Positions 37,589 through 51,144 are shown, counted from the stretch's first letter. The stretch is DNA of 64,000 nt from Wuchereria bancrofti (GCA_005281725.1 SSBO01000009.1:10845362-10909361); one strand, 5' to 3'. The notes: generated from the sequence alone by a model not told the origin. Made by a program: numbers and translations.

Positions 37589-40500
37589 ATGTCAGGTGCT
37601 GGCGATATGATCAACGAGCGGTTACTATTGAAGGAGTTGAATGGTACGGGAGTATTTAAGCTGGGTAATTTTACCTTGCAAAGTGGTCAAAGTTCACCAA
37701 TCTATATCGATTTACGTCTACTTTTTACGTCACCCAGTGTATTTGTAAGTTTTCGTTTAAATTTTTTTCTTTCCTTTAATATAGTTAATAATGTCATGTT
37801 TATGACATAAGCTTACTTCCATCGTATCTTATAGTATACATTATCAATGCATCAAGCAAATAATCTGCTCCATGGAATTTCATCCATTTTGGATTTCATT
37901 CATTGGAGAAAGATTTGCATTTATAAGATTTTTCGCTTAGGTTGTTTGCTTTACTTTACAAGATAAGGCAGGTTTATAGGTCAGATGTAATGTTATACTT
38001 TAACAAATATATCTAAGTCATATTAGATGAACATCCATAAGTTAAATCAGTTTAAAAGTTGAATTTCGGCATGTTCCAATTATATAATGAGATATGTGTT
38101 TTTTTTTCTTATATAAAGTCATAACACTGTAATATTGAACGGAATTGATCGAATTCTAGAGCTTGACAGCGAATTGTATGTGCAACATGATAGAAGCGAA
38201 GAATTTAAAGTATGATTATATCGTTGGCGTGCCATATGCAGCATTACCTCTTTCGACGGTATGTTCTCATTTAAGCACTTCTTATCGAACTCAAATAAGG
38301 GTATAATTACTTTGATGTGATATGAATAAATTTCTTTCATTTTAATTTACTCAGTATACAAGATTATTGCTTTTACTAGATTATTGCTGATCGTTTGGAG
38401 AAACCAATGTTGCTGCGGCGTAAAGAAATAAAATCCTATGGAATGAGGAAAATTATCGAGGGAAACTATGAAAGTGGGAAACGAGCTCTGATCATTGAAG
38501 ATGTCGTGGTTTCAGGTCTTACTGTTTATTTATATTGTCAAAAAAATCCAATGCAAATAGTACTGATAGTCAAGAGTTGCCTTTGACTAACTTTAACAAA
38601 AATATGAAGAAATGGAAAAAAAAAATTTTTTTTTTAATTGTATATGCATGTTTTATTTGTTTCAGGTAAAAGTATCTTGGAAACAGTTGTTGCTTTACGC
38701 AGCGAAGGTCTAATCTGTGAGGATGCCATATGTGTGTTGGATCGTGAACAAGGTGGTCCAGAAAATGTTCAGAATGAAGGGATTACTCTACATAGGTTAA
38801 TTTTTTACCATTTATAATTTTAAAGAGTTCATTTTAAAGAGAAGTCTAATTTGACTGTCTTTGTTCAACTGCTTTTGTAGTATTGGAACTAGAGATAAAA
38901 CTGATTTAAATTTTGACGTTTCAACATTCATAGAACGAGAATTTGCGATATTATTTAGTTTTCTTTCACCTTGTTTAGCACAAATGGATGGAAAAGGGAA
39001 ACATTGTAATGTTTTCATTGCGTAACTTTTAGAGAATTCATTCTTTATGTTGCAGTATACTGGGAATGAATAAAGTGCTTGATTTCCTGATCGATATTGG
39101 CACAATTACCAAAAAAATGAAAGAAAATATACTGTATCAATTAACACTCCCCCCACAATCGATTGGAAAAGTACAGTACAACGATGACTGGTCTTTAACA
39201 TCACGGAAAAATTCTACACCAAATACTTTAAATAAAAAATTATTAGAAATAATGAATAAGGTTGACACTTGTTTTTTATTTCGTTCATTTATTCAAACTT
39301 TCGATTTGAGCAAACAAATTATTTCTAGTTCCTTGTTTAAGAAGATTGTACTTTACGTTTTTAAAAACGCGATGTTTTCTTTGCATTATTATTGCCAGTA
39401 AGAGTGAAAATTGAAGCTCAATTTCGAAATATTTTACAATAAGCAAATGTACGACATATAAATTGATTTAGCATTTCAACTTTAATCAATATTTAGGGAT
39501 TTTAAGAGAGCTAATATTTTACTTTCTTTTAGAAAAGCAGTAAAGAGAGTGAAGAAAGCTATCTTTAAAAAGACATAATTGTTTTTTAAAATGCGTTTTT
39601 TATTTCCAGAAAAAAACATGTTTGTGTATAGCAATTGACATTACTAAGTGCGAGGAGATCATAAAAATTATTGAACAGACTGCTGGTTATATCTGCGCCG
39701 TAAAACTTCACGCTGATGTGATTGAGGATTTCAGTGATGCTTTTGTGCAGAAACTTACATTATTGGCAAATAATTTGGATTTCATCATTTTTGAAGACAG
39801 GTTTAATAATGCTTTTAATTTTTTATCATGGAAAATTTGGAGCAATATATGTACACACCTATTAAGGTGACGTGAAAATATTTTTCTCCTTTTTTTTTTC
39901 ACTATTAGCGCAATAAATACTACACCATAGTGCTTTAATTAGGAATATTTAATGTTTCTAACAAGTCTGTTTGATATAGAATACATAAAAGATTAACTAA
40001 TCAACTTTTTTTATTTTCTAGAAAGTTAGCTGATACTGGCTACACGACGAATTTGCAGCTTACGAAAGGACCATTCAAGATAGCATCTTGGGCACAAATT
40101 GTCACTGTACATGTTCTTTCTGGCCAACCTGTTTTGAATGTCGTAAGAAAGGTTTGTATTTACTTTATTTTACCCAAAAACAATACTTATGTCATCTTTT
40201 TTTTTTCGGAAAATCCGAATATTTTAAGCATCAGATCTCTTTTGGAGTAAATCTCTTTTTCAACCTTTTTAACCTTGATCTCATAACTTTGAGGACATGT
40301 TTAATAGCGCTTTTTTTTTCATGATGAAATTTTTGTCTTTTTTGTCTTCTTTGCTTAGGTTTAAGTTGTTTCGTTTTTATTATTAAGTTTGGTAGGATAA
40401 ATGCAATACTTTTTTTTTCACTTCTCGTCGTCATTGAATACACTTTTTATTTTATGCATTTTATAAATTTAATAACTCTTATTATTTGTTGAATTTTCAG

Positions 40501-41519
40501 TATGACAGAATTAGGTGAAATTAATACATGTTTCTGTTGAAGAAGAGATCATACTACTATGAGATATTTTCTTCAGATTGTCAGTCAGCCAGGAACAAAA
40601 CTTAATGGTTGTTTGTTGGTTATAGAAATGAGTTCTGGATCTTTCACTAAATCGAAACAATATTTGAACGGTAGGCGAATGGTGTGATAACTGTGGTTGA
40701 GAAATTTGATTCAACTAAATATGCTTACTTTCTTGCGTGTTTGAGCAGTACAAAATGTTACAATGCTTTTTGACATAGAAAATTACTTGAACTTTTTACA
40801 AATAACAAAAATAGAATTTATATGAATAAAAAGAGATGATTTATTTGAAACAATATAACTGAAAAATTACTGCTTATTTTTAATGGATATTAAATTTTAT
40901 TTTTGGCTGAAGTACGGTTTACAATTCCAGTTTACATTAAAATATGAGCAGTGCTTGATTTCATCTGTTTTTCAGATGCATTGGAATTGGCAAAGAATAA
41001 TCGTGATATCGTAAGTGGATTCATTTGTCAGAAACGTTGCGCTAATATACCAGGTTTTCTCTATTGGACTGCAGGTATTCAATAATAAACGACTATTTTT
41101 GCTATAACCTTTTTTTTTTTGTTAGATTTATAAAGATTTATTTGTTCTTCATCTTTGACTTATTAAATATTTAATTATTAAATAAATTTGTTCAAATTAC
41201 TTTTTACTTTTTATTGTATAAGAAAAAAAATGTGAGGAAAGAAGTAAGAATTTTGAATTTTGGTTGAAATTTTTTTTTCCTCTTGAATATTTATTGATGG
41301 TTTAAAAAAATGATTGCTATCATAGGAGTTCATATGGATGCAATGAGTGATGGAATTGGTCAAAATTGGCGTACAATTGAGAATGCAATAGGTATAGATG
41401 GAAACGATATTGTGATAGTTGGACGAGCAATTACTGGTGCAGCTGATATTAATACTCAAGTGAGGCGGTACCGTGATGCTGCATGGGAATCATTTATTAA
41501 CAGACAGCAAAATCATTGA
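37589..41519 (+). CDS. UMPS: Uridine monophosphate synthase (OPRT-OMPDC fusion)
   Basis: Bifunctional cytosolic enzyme for the last two steps of de novo pyrimidine synthesis: orotate to OMP, then OMP to UMP. About ten exons; the first is 37589-37744 (MSGAGDMINERLLLKEL). The N-terminal OPRT domain shows FTLQSGQSSPIYIDLRL, YIVGVPYAALPLSTI, MLLRRKEIKSYG and the PRPP-binding loop ALIIEDVVVSGKSILE. The C-terminal OMP decarboxylase domain has CIAIDITKCEEI, KLHADVIEDF and the catalytic motif FEDRKLADTGYT, split by an intron near 39800/40021 and supplying the Asp-Lys-Asp residues. It ends with IVIVGRAITGAADI and a stop at 41517-41519. Order and spacing are those of animal UMPS. A trans-splice-like acceptor lies about 95 bases before the ATG. 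Confidence 0.96.
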
Positions 41520-42861
41520 CAAAATTATTTCGAAATCCATCAAATAGGGATAATAATTATTCTAATTGAGAAGATCAGAAATATGTATTGAAAAAAATTG
41601 AAAATGCAGCAAATATTTCGAATGCAATGTTCTTCTCTATAGTTATACAAAGCAAGCATTAAGAAATCTAAAATAATTTTGTAAATTTTACATAGTATAT
41701 AAATTAGTTGATTATTACATCGCTTACAATCGCATGCAATCCTTAAGTTTTTATTTCATTTGAAAATTATTTACTGTTCTGTTAGACAAACAGTTTCGGA
41801 TTAATTTCTGATTCAACGTTTTTCCTCTTTTTTTTTTGAATATTAAAGTTGAATTGAACTTTGTATAACTTATGGATGGATTGTTATTATTTTTTGCTCA
41901 TTTACACATCATATATCTCCTTTTTATTTATTTTTGAAAAATTTATTCTCTTTGTTTATTTTATATTTTATGACCTTTAATATCTATTTTATAAAGATTC
42001 TAAATGTTTGCAGTAACAGTTTTTTTCTTCATGCTTTTATATTGTAAAACAGGTTGCAGATGAGCAAATAGTGCAAATTTTCCATCACTTTGATAAGATC
42101 TAAATGTCTTTTTTTTTTTTTTAATCACTGAGATGTGAATAAATGAACTACGGCACACGTAAATGCAAAAAGAAAAAAAAATATAAAGGATGCGGCAGTC
42201 AATTTGTAATTTTTTACTTTATAATTTATTATGTAGAGAATTCAAATCGTAAGATAATTTGTCACCGTCATAAACATGTTATTCATCAACATTATAGCTG
42301 TCATAGATGGATTATTACATTTTGTTCAAATTCGCACTATTTGCGAAATGATCGATAATTTCGATTTATGCACCATTGAAATACCATAATTATGGTAATA
42401 GGTAATATCATTTTTATTAAATAGTTGAATTAATTGTTTACTAAAATGGTTTGCTAAAACTGTATGGTTTGAAGTTTACTTGTTGATTAAATCATTGTTT
42501 CATTGTTTTGTGTGATCAATTTCATCGCACAGTATTTTTTGGAATATGTTTTCATGTTACTGAAAAAAAAAAATTCGAAACGAGACATAGAAATGAAAAA
42601 TGAAAATTAGCAATAGAGGAAAATTAATTTTCTTTTTCAATGGTTTCTTCATTAAACATTTCTTCGATGACGATGATCACAGTGTAAGAGTTTTTTTTTG
42701 TTTTAATTCAATTTGTACATTAATGAATTGAAATTGTTGAATTAAAAAGCTTCAAGTTTTAATAAAAAGTCATATTAACAATAGAAGTCATTGCTGTAAT
42801 CGGTTGTTTTCTATCCCTAATTAATGTATTGATGAAACGATAAATGCGCTAAAAAGTAGAA
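41520..42861. other. Intergenic region, no gene seen
   Basis: AT-rich 3' flank of UMPS and promoter side of the ABHD17-like gene. A 71-codon frame at 42143-42358 is unsupported. Confidence 0.45.
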
Positions 42862-45800
42862 ATGAACGTTGCTGCAAGCGCTATTGACGAAATTTCAGAT
42901 CAGGAATTGATAAGTGTAACCGGAATTGTTACCAGTAATGAGCTATTTTCTGATCATGCTGATAATTTGGTAAATTTGAAATTTTTGATTAAGTTCAAAA
43001 TCACAAAACCAAATTTGAAATTTTTGATTAAGTTCAAAATCACAAAGCCAAATTTGAAATTTTTGATTAAGTTCAAAATCACAAAAAATTGATTTTATTA
43101 CTCTTATAGAAAAGAAAAAGTTTCTTTAGAAGTTCTTTCTTGCTTTGCTGTCTCACAGAGGAAAAAAAGTAGTAAGAAATTTTTTGAAAAATGAAATTCT
43201 ATTAGAGGGAAGAAATTTGTAAATTAATTTTTGTTGTTTTACAAAATGATGTAACATTTTTTTTTTCTTTTTTTGGCGAACATTATAAAAGAAATCAAAC
43301 TAAAAAGATATACATGTGATATTAAGTTAATATTACTACCTATAATTGCATCCGATCACTTACGTCACAAAAAAAAGATGTAAAACGGAAAATCTTTTTT
43401 ACAGAATGATAAGTGTGATAAACCATTGACAAAATCGCATGAAAACTTACGTACGCTGATTTTTTTTAAATACACGTTACCTAGAATCTTAGCACTTTTT
43501 TTTTACTTAATTGTTTAGTCAAATATAGGAAAAAATAGCTACTAATTTACTCCGATAAGTTAAAATTGATATATAAATTGTAAAATAATCATAATTTTCA
43601 CTTTTATTTGAAGGAAAATCAAATAAGTAAATTAAACTATCACTATTATACTCTTATCGTCATTTAATAAAAGAATAATCAATTTTAACTTATTAGTAGC
43701 TTTAGTTAAATTTTAAGAATTTTAAAGAAAATGATGACAAATTCGAGAAATCTATGCGACATATGGAATTACAGTCAAAGGATCATCTTGAACTCAATGA
43801 TATAAAATCGGAGAGAATTAAGAAAGCATCAAAAAAACGTCGTTGTTATTGCTGTCAATTATGCCTTCTACTTTTAAAGGTTTAATTTTTTTTTTTTCAA
43901 TCATTTTGCAAAAATTAATTTGAAAAACTGTTTTTTTTATTTAAATTTACAAATTTTTGAAAATTAAATTACTATCATTTCCAGTTTACTGGTATATTAT
44001 GTCATATATTTTGTTGTCCACCAATACCAGAAATGATTATTCGAAAATTAGCATTTCATCCGTTAAAAAAAGGAAAAACATATGTATTATATGGAAAGGA
44101 TATACATGGCAATTTTATATTAATTAATAATGCTAAAAAGGTATTTGTAATTAAAAGAGCAAAAAAAGAAAAAAAATGAATTGCTTAAAATGAAAATACA
44201 TGCAAAAGTAAAATAAGTTTTAATAAAAAGGAAAGAAAATTAATATCATTATTAGTTGTATCTTTTTTTAGAGCAAAATTGTTTTACTAATCAAAGCTTA
44301 AAGTTTTCGTTTTTTTTTTTCTAGGCGTCAAAATTTACATCATTGAAATTTGAAGTGCAACAACTCATTGAAGGATCATCAATTTCAGTGGAAGGTATTG
44401 AAACTTCAATAATTAAAACAAGACGTGGCTCATATTTACCGATTTTGATGATTAGCAATAATTTATCAAATGATGAATCTAAAGATTTGGTAAAATATTA
44501 TAGCACACTTTAAAGCTTTAAACAATTATACTAATTTATGAGATTTTTAAAATAATACTATTTTTATAGATATTATTAGAATAAAAAGTAAATTAAGAAA
44601 AAAAGCAAAAAAAAAAAGAAAAAATTTTTCATTACAACATTTTACAATGTTACAATCTCTTCTTAATTTATGCACTCTCAAAGTTCGAAATAAATTTTAA
44701 ATTGATTTCTTTCCATCATATAAAATTAGTGATATTTATTTTCCCATTTTAATTTATTAAAATTTTAATCTTGTTTAATGAAGTTCATTTTAAGTTGCAA
44801 GACTTTTTTTTGCCTTTTTAAAGCATAGATTTCTTTTTCAGGTTGTATTATTTTCGCAACCAAATAGCTCTGATTTGGGATGTTATTTTCAATCACGTGG
44901 ATTAAATTTTAGGTAAATTTTCATTAATTGAATGTTAGCATAGTGATTCTGCTTCAAATATTTCTGAAATTAAATTAGAAATATTGAAAATTAATCGAAA
45001 TAGAAATTATTCATTTATAATTGTGAAATTTAACGTATAATTTATTTACCACATTACGTATTCTAAAATATCTTAACAAATTTACAATTCCGGTTGAACA
45101 TTTGTAGTTCAGACGTAAAGATCTGCAAATCCAGTAGAATCTAATTGGAATAAAATGAATAATTAAATTTGAATTTGAATTCCTGTTTCATGCTAATTGC
45201 CTAGTTATACAGAACATATAAGCTACTTCATATTAACTGCCCTAAATATCCAAATTTGAAGAAATTAAAAGAATTTTTAATCATATTACGTTTTCAGGGA
45301 TATTTCTGAGCTGTTAAAAACTGTCATATATGCTTATGATTATTCCGGATACGGTATTAGCACCGGTAGTCCATCCGAAAAAAATATTTATGCTGACATT
45401 GAAGCTGCTTATAAACATATTTCTGAATCACAAGGACCAAATGTTCGAGTAAGCGCCATCATAAATTCGCACTTTTCATTAAATTATCATTTCATGAAAT
45501 TTTTAAATTTATAAAGTTCATTAAAATTTGCTAAAAATTACGAAATGTGATCAAACTGGTAATTTTATCATAATCGATTAATGAAATAATGTAATTATCA
45601 ATATAGAATCGATGAGAGTAAAGGTGTGAATAAGAAAAGTTGACAAAATAAATGAAATTAGGTTTATTTTTAGGATTTTGCAAATAGTTTTATTGTAAAA
45701 GGCCTAATTGGTATGATTAAATCAGCAATCTAATTTCCAATTAAATTATCCAAGTATAAAATGATAATAAAAAGTTAAATGAATTGTAGGCCAAATGATA

Positions 45801-46539
45801 GTAAATAATTAATTAAATAATTTCTAGATTGCATTACTTGGTTATAGTATTGGTACAGTACCAACAATTTATATGGCTTCTAAACATCCGCCAAATCTTT
45901 GTGGAATAGTACTAATTGCGCCACTTGCATCTGGCTTAAGACTATATACAAAAACTAATCGAACATGTTGTATGGATCGATTTTTAAGGTTTAATTTCTT
46001 TTTTTTGATTTTTAAATTAGAATTGATAAAAAGTTGCACTGAAATTTTTCATGATTATATGAAATTTTAGAATTTACATAAATCTATAAATGATACCAAT
46101 ATGTTAGATTTTTTTTTTCAACAACAATTCAATTTCTTCCCAAATTCAAATTTTATTTTAAACAAAATAAAATTTAAATTTGAAATACTATTATTTTTTT
46201 TTAAAATATATTTAAGAAGTAACAAAAATCATTATCATACATTTTTTTTCATTCATTAAAATTTTAATTAAAATAAATGATTAATTTATTATTTGAAGTT
46301 ATGATAGAGCACCAAATGTTAATGTTCCTGTATTAATATGCCATGGTTGCATGGATAATATTATACCAAAAAATCATGGTGAAATATTAATGGAACGATT
46401 TCCTCGTGCTGTGCCACCATTTTATGTGGAAGAAGCAAATCATTTAACTATTTTTTCTAGACACAATCTTTCTGTATTTTTTCGAATTCGTTATTTCTTA
46501 TTTCATGAAACTGATCCATTACATACTTTAAATGTATAA
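42862..46539 (+). CDS. ABHD17: ABHD17-like alpha/beta hydrolase (protein depalmitoylase) with N-terminal extension
   Basis: ABHD17 enzymes remove palmitate from Ras and synaptic proteins at membranes. Eight exons join in phase: 42862-42969, 43718-43879, 43985-44140, 44325-44489, 44842-44912, 45298-45448, 45828-45988, 46299-46539, for 404 residues against about 310 in vertebrates. Hallmarks: [20 protein letters not shown], nucleophile elbow [16 protein letters not shown] (Ser in G-x-S-x-G), Asp in [17 protein letters not shown] and His in EEANHLTIF. The membrane-anchoring Cys cluster is RCYCCQLC followed by [12 protein letters not shown], the latter matching the canonical LCCLFCCPP N-terminus. 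About 85 residues precede it, hydrophilic and charged, unlike other members. The catalytic triad is intact, so activity is expected. Confidence 0.87.
42972..43087. repeat. 39-bp tandem repeat, three copies, starting at a splice donor
   Basis: Three nearly identical 39-bp units (AAATTTGAAATTTTTGATTA and following 19 bases) start two bases into intron 1 of the ABHD17-like gene. Because 39 is a multiple of three, the exon 1 frame stays open through all three units ([13 protein letters not shown] each) before a TGA. Confidence 0.95.
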
Positions 46540-47701
46540 TTAATTTCATTTAATAATATTTACATTTTAAATTTTGAAAAAAAAAATTTTTTTTTATACA
46601 ATAAAAATTTCATTTAACAATGTAATATAATAATTTAGCATTAATATAAAAAATATGCTTTGTAAAATGATTAGAGATGATTGGAAACGATATTATATAG
46701 TTTGATTTAAGAAGTTAATTAGTTAATTTTGAAGATTTTTTTTTTGTTTCTTCCAAATAATGTGCTAATTTTGCTTAGGCTTATCATTATTTTATATTTT
46801 TTAATTATAATTCAAATTTTAGATGGAAATTATTTTTTATCTTTCTAAATACTTATTGCTATTGTTAATAATTTAATAATTTAAATGTTTGAGTGGGAAA
46901 AATATTAATTGGAGACAAATTATACATCTAATACAATCATATTGTGATGAATTATAAAATAAACTTAAATTATGTGAAATTTGTATTATGCATTTATACT
47001 TGCATTTTTTTTCTAATGACAAGGTCAATGAAAATTTTTGAAATATGGAAGAATGATGAAAAGTTTTTAACCTTGAACCATCATAAAATTGAACTTATCA
47101 AAGTAGACAAGTTGACAAACACTTACAACTTTATAACAAATCGTTACTATTTAAATGTTAGATTTCATTCAACTACATTCATTACTAATTTTAGTATGGA
47201 AAAATTAAAATTTAAGTATTACTCTAAGCAATTTTGAAGAAGATTTCACTTTTTTTTCTTTGAATTTTATCGTTTTAAGACATTTGCCGTCGTTCATGAG
47301 AATGTGATTAGCATTTTAAAATGTATTTAATGTGTAAGTGCTATCAAGCGGTACATTAACAAAGCCCAGAAAGATCGCTATGATTCATTTCAATTTTTTT
47401 TTTTTGAAATTTAAATTTGGGGGAAAAATTTTTGCGCAAATAAACTTTGAAACCTTGAAAATTCTAGTTGCATCAACTAAAATGTCTTTTTTGACCTAAA
47501 TTTTTTTCCATAAGTCCTTTTGTTGAGTATTTTATTTGAGGATAAATGCATTTTGAATTTCTCAGTAGAGGTAGTTATAAATCGGTCATATGTAAAAAAC
47601 TATTTTCCTCCTTCTCAACTCCCACTTTTCGTAACCTTTGCGCCTCCCATCTTTAACAACGACCTTTGCGCATTTTCAAATGTTTCATTGTGAAAATTCA
47701 G
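46540..47701. other. Intergenic region, no gene seen
   Basis: AT-rich. A 97-codon frame at 46944-47237 has a hydrophobic start but no acceptor, no homology that I recognise and biased composition, so it is not called. Confidence 0.4.
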
Positions 47702-49049
47702 ATGTATACGTCTAGGCTGTTAATTATTACTATTATTAAATTAGTAACAGCTATTGTTGGACAAGTTTGGCCACCGTATGAAATGTATGATACCTTTTAT
47801 AATTCACATCCATATCAAGGTTTATACAATTTATTCCTTTAATTTCTATTTTTTTTTTCTTAAAAATTTTAATTACAAATTTGAAAATCCTATAGATATC
47901 ATATTGATACTTTATTGTGTTAAATTATTTTCATTTAAATCATTTTTTTGAGAATTAAAAATTAGAAAATTTTTCTTTTCAAAATCTTTAAATTATAACG
48001 AAAATAGTTTTGGTAGCTTTGTGAATAAGCTAATTTGCAAATAATTTAAATTAACAAAAAAATACTTTTTCCATTTATTAAATTTCTCATTTATTAAATA
48101 TTCATATGAATAAGTTTAATAAGAATTGTTTACCTATAATCCTGTAATTTTTAAATATTGAATTAGGATATGGTAGTGGATGTATGAATATTAGGATGAC
48201 CGAAATACCATGTCAACAGCGCTTTAGACAATGGAGCCTATATCCGAACGATCAATTGCAAAATTATAATACAAGACCGTATATCGGTGATTTTATTTAT
48301 AATTTCGTAGTGAATTTTTCGAAAGCATACAATAATTTGTTTTTTAAATTTATTCAAATTTTTTTAAAATTAAAATTTGCGGGAAATTTTTTCAAGTCTA
48401 TCTTAATTTAGACAGTTAATAACAGTTTACTTTATTACAGGATTAATGCCTCATATGTTCATACCATATGATCGTAGTGATAGAATGTTATCTCATAATA
48501 CCGGAATTCCGGTGGATTTCCTGAATCATGGCATTTTGTTAAATAATGCTGAAACAGCAACAATAGATGGCAATGCTCTAGCACCAAAATTATTAGGAGC
48601 TAATATTCTGAATGACAAGCAGAGATTTGTGGTAAAATAATTTTAATTATAAATTTATTTTTTTATTCTAAAAATGTGTCAAATCATTAATTCAATTAGT
48701 ATTTCAATACAAATTATTGATTACTGAAGAAATTTTTGTTCTTATTTAATTAGTTAAATTGATCTTTTCAAATATCACAAATTCTTTTTATACATCCATT
48801 CAATTTTAATCATCAGTATAGTTTTGTAAAATTAAAATAAAAAATAAAAATATGAAAAAAAGAAAAAAATGAAATCTTGTAAAATTTTAGCCTAATGGAT
48901 GTTCCTATGATACAAATGATAATAAATGTATCGACAGTTTAAATCTTTGCAAGGGAAAATGCAAAAATTTTGGTAATAATTTAACTCATGATTGTCGATG
49001 TGTACCGGAAGATTTGTTGACTATTTTAGGTTTAGCTACAATTCACTAA
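47702..49049 (+). CDS. Secreted cysteine-rich nematode protein, family not recognised
   Basis: Four exons (47702-47819, 48167-48286, 48441-48631, 48891-49049) join in consistent phases to 195 residues. The N-terminus (SRLLIITIIKLVTAIVG) is a signal peptide, followed by QVWPPYEMYD. Exon 2 has a pair of Cys (CMNIRMTEIPC). Exon 3 lacks Cys and is rich in Asn/Leu. The last exon holds six cysteines in a compact EGF-like spacing (C-x6-C-x6-C-x3-C-x9-C-x-C), from CSYDTNDNKC through HDCRC, with one Asn-Leu-Thr glycosylation site. No catalytic residues stand out. It is probably an extracellular protein with one small disulfide-rich module; I could not place it in a named family. Confidence 0.78.
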
Positions 49050-50889
49050 TGCCTAATTTTATTTAATGCTAATTTGTTGTTATTTGATAAATGTAACTTA
49101 ATGTAATTCTTATTATTATTATGATACAAACCTGAATTTTGAAAAAAATATTATGTATGTTTACAATAAAAAAAAAAATTAACCTCAGGGATTGGCATAA
49201 AAGAAAAAAAAAATATGAATTAAATTGCTTTTTAATTTCTGAATTTTTTTTTTGGGGAAATAATTAAAAATTGCAACTTTTTTTTTTAAAGTTAAAAAAT
49301 TCAAAATATTCAAACTTCACTGAGATTATTATTCTATTTTATTCTAGAATAAATTTCAGTTAAGGTAAATAAATGTTTAGCTGTTGTATATTTTTTTTTT
49401 ATATTTTTTCACACAAATATCTGAATTTCTTAACTTTTGCAAAAAGTTGCAAAAATTGATTTTTTAACTTTTGAATTTTTTTTCAATTTCATACTGTTCT
49501 GTTGCTCTTAAATTAATGATAGCTTTAAGTGAACATATGAACAATTTTTTTTTACATTCCCAAACATACTGAGTCATACAAAAGTCAAAATAATTTAAAA
49601 TGATTGGAAATTGAAAATGAAATGAAATGAAATCTGTGAATGCATAAAAAATCCGCCAATTTCTGGAATTAAATAGATTGAAATGGATTTGTTCAATTTG
49701 AAAATTTGAACAAAATGAAATGAATTTTTTTTCTCTTAAATGAATGAGAATAAAAAAAGTAATTTTTAGTAGCATAATTTTTTTTTTAATATAATTTTCA
49801 GTATTTAGGATAACTGATATATCCGGCAGCTATGAAAATATGTAAAATTCATAAAGAAATGCAAAAAGTTTTTTAATAACAATCGATTATTTAAATAATT
49901 TCCTATCCTGAATATTGAATAAAATCGGTTGTAGCATTTGTTACTGCAATTCCGGATTGCTTAAAGCATGGACATAATACTGCTTAATTTCAATTTTTCT
50001 TTAAATCACTCTTCAAAATTTTTATTTTAAAATAAATTAAACTATACATATACATTTTAAAGTTTCAAAAAAAATTTAAATGATTAATTTAAAATTTTTT
50101 TTAAATGATTTAAAATGAGCAGTACTGAGAAGCATCCCTCTGAGACACTGAAATATTCTGAGTGATAAATTAGTCTTCAAATGAGCTGAATTTATTAAAG
50201 TATTAACTTTCTTATTGTTGCTGCTTATTTTCAACTATTAACATAAAGCTAAGTTCAAATTTATTTATTTATTAATTTAGTAGATTTTTTATTTACTTAT
50301 TAAATTTATTTAAAATTTATTTTCACCTACTTATATTTATTTATCCTTAAATTAATTTACAAATTATGATTATTTCTATTCATACGATTATAATAGCTTT
50401 AAAAGGAGCGAAAATATCTGCGCCATTACTTTTTTGAATCTCCAAGAGAACAAATATTTAAAATTTATTTGCCTGAAAATGCAAATAAATGTTAATGTTT
50501 ACATTTCAGAAAAAAAAATTCTTTCGCTGCAAAAAAAAAGTTTAAAATAAAATTTTTAAATGTTAGAATTTCTTCTTTAACTCTAAAATAAGCTAAAATT
50601 CATTTGAATAATTTTTATTCAATTATTCCTAATTTGCTAATTTTATTTATGCATGAATTTAATATTAATTGCCTTCTAATTTCCTAAATTAGAAATTTTT
50701 TCAAATTAGATGATTTTTTAAATGAGAACATTCTATTCACTTTTAATTTCATCATTTTTATGGTGAATTTTATTTTACTGAAATTGTAATTTCTTTTTTC
50801 TTGTTTTTGAATTTTTCTTTTTTGTTTATTTGTTTATTTTATTTTTTTTCACAATTGCTTTATAATTTATGAATAAAAATATGAAATGT
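49050..50889. other. Intergenic region, no gene seen
   Basis: Very AT-rich 1.8 kb between convergent genes. A minus-strand 103-codon Phe/Ile/Lys-rich frame (49464-49775) is compositional. No RNA gene seen. Confidence 0.45.
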
Positions 50890-51144
50890 TTAAAGTATTA
50901 CAATGGTTAAATTTGTTCGAAAAAGTATTACGGAAAAATATTCAACAGAAAAATATAAGAATGAATTTGGTAAATGAGTTATATAACAACCAAAACTATT
51001 GCCAACAATACATTGCCAACCAATACCGTATGTCTTATCAAATGTTTCTTTTAATAATTTAGCAATTTGTTGTAAATTATAATTTTTCATATCAATTTGC
51101 TCTTGCACTAATTTTTGTGCAAAAGATGCTTTTGATTGATTCAT
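50890..51144 (-). CDS. LC8-type dynein light chain-like protein, short N-terminus
   Basis: An 84-codon frame matches the LC8 light chain, the dimeric hub subunit of dynein and many partners. Diagnostic stretches are LKETFDKTYGIGWQCIVGNS and FGCYITHLPNSFLYFSVEYF, corresponding to IKKEFDKKY, WHCIVGRNFGSYVTHE and HFIYFYLGQ. Compared with canonical 89-residue LC8, the frame lacks about 11 N-terminal residues, including the first beta strand, and has a longer hydrophobic C-terminus (LFRTNLTIVIL). A strong acceptor (TTTTACAG) lies 9 bases upstream of the ATG, so either the ATG at 51144 is the start of a trans-spliced message, or an upstream exon encodes the missing strand. I found no in-phase exon for that. 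Confidence 0.75.
   Translation of the reverse strand: MNQSKASFAQKLVQEQIDMKNYNLQQIAKLLKETFDKTYGIGWQCIVGNSFGCYITHLPNSFLYFSVEYFSVILFRTNLTIVIL

Noticed and set aside
46944..47237. 97-codon plus-strand frame with a hydrophobic start
   Set aside because: Biased Asn/Lys/Ile composition, no acceptor and no family.
49464..49775. 103-codon minus-strand frame
   Set aside because: Phe/Ile/Lys-rich composition typical of AT-rich intergenic sequence.
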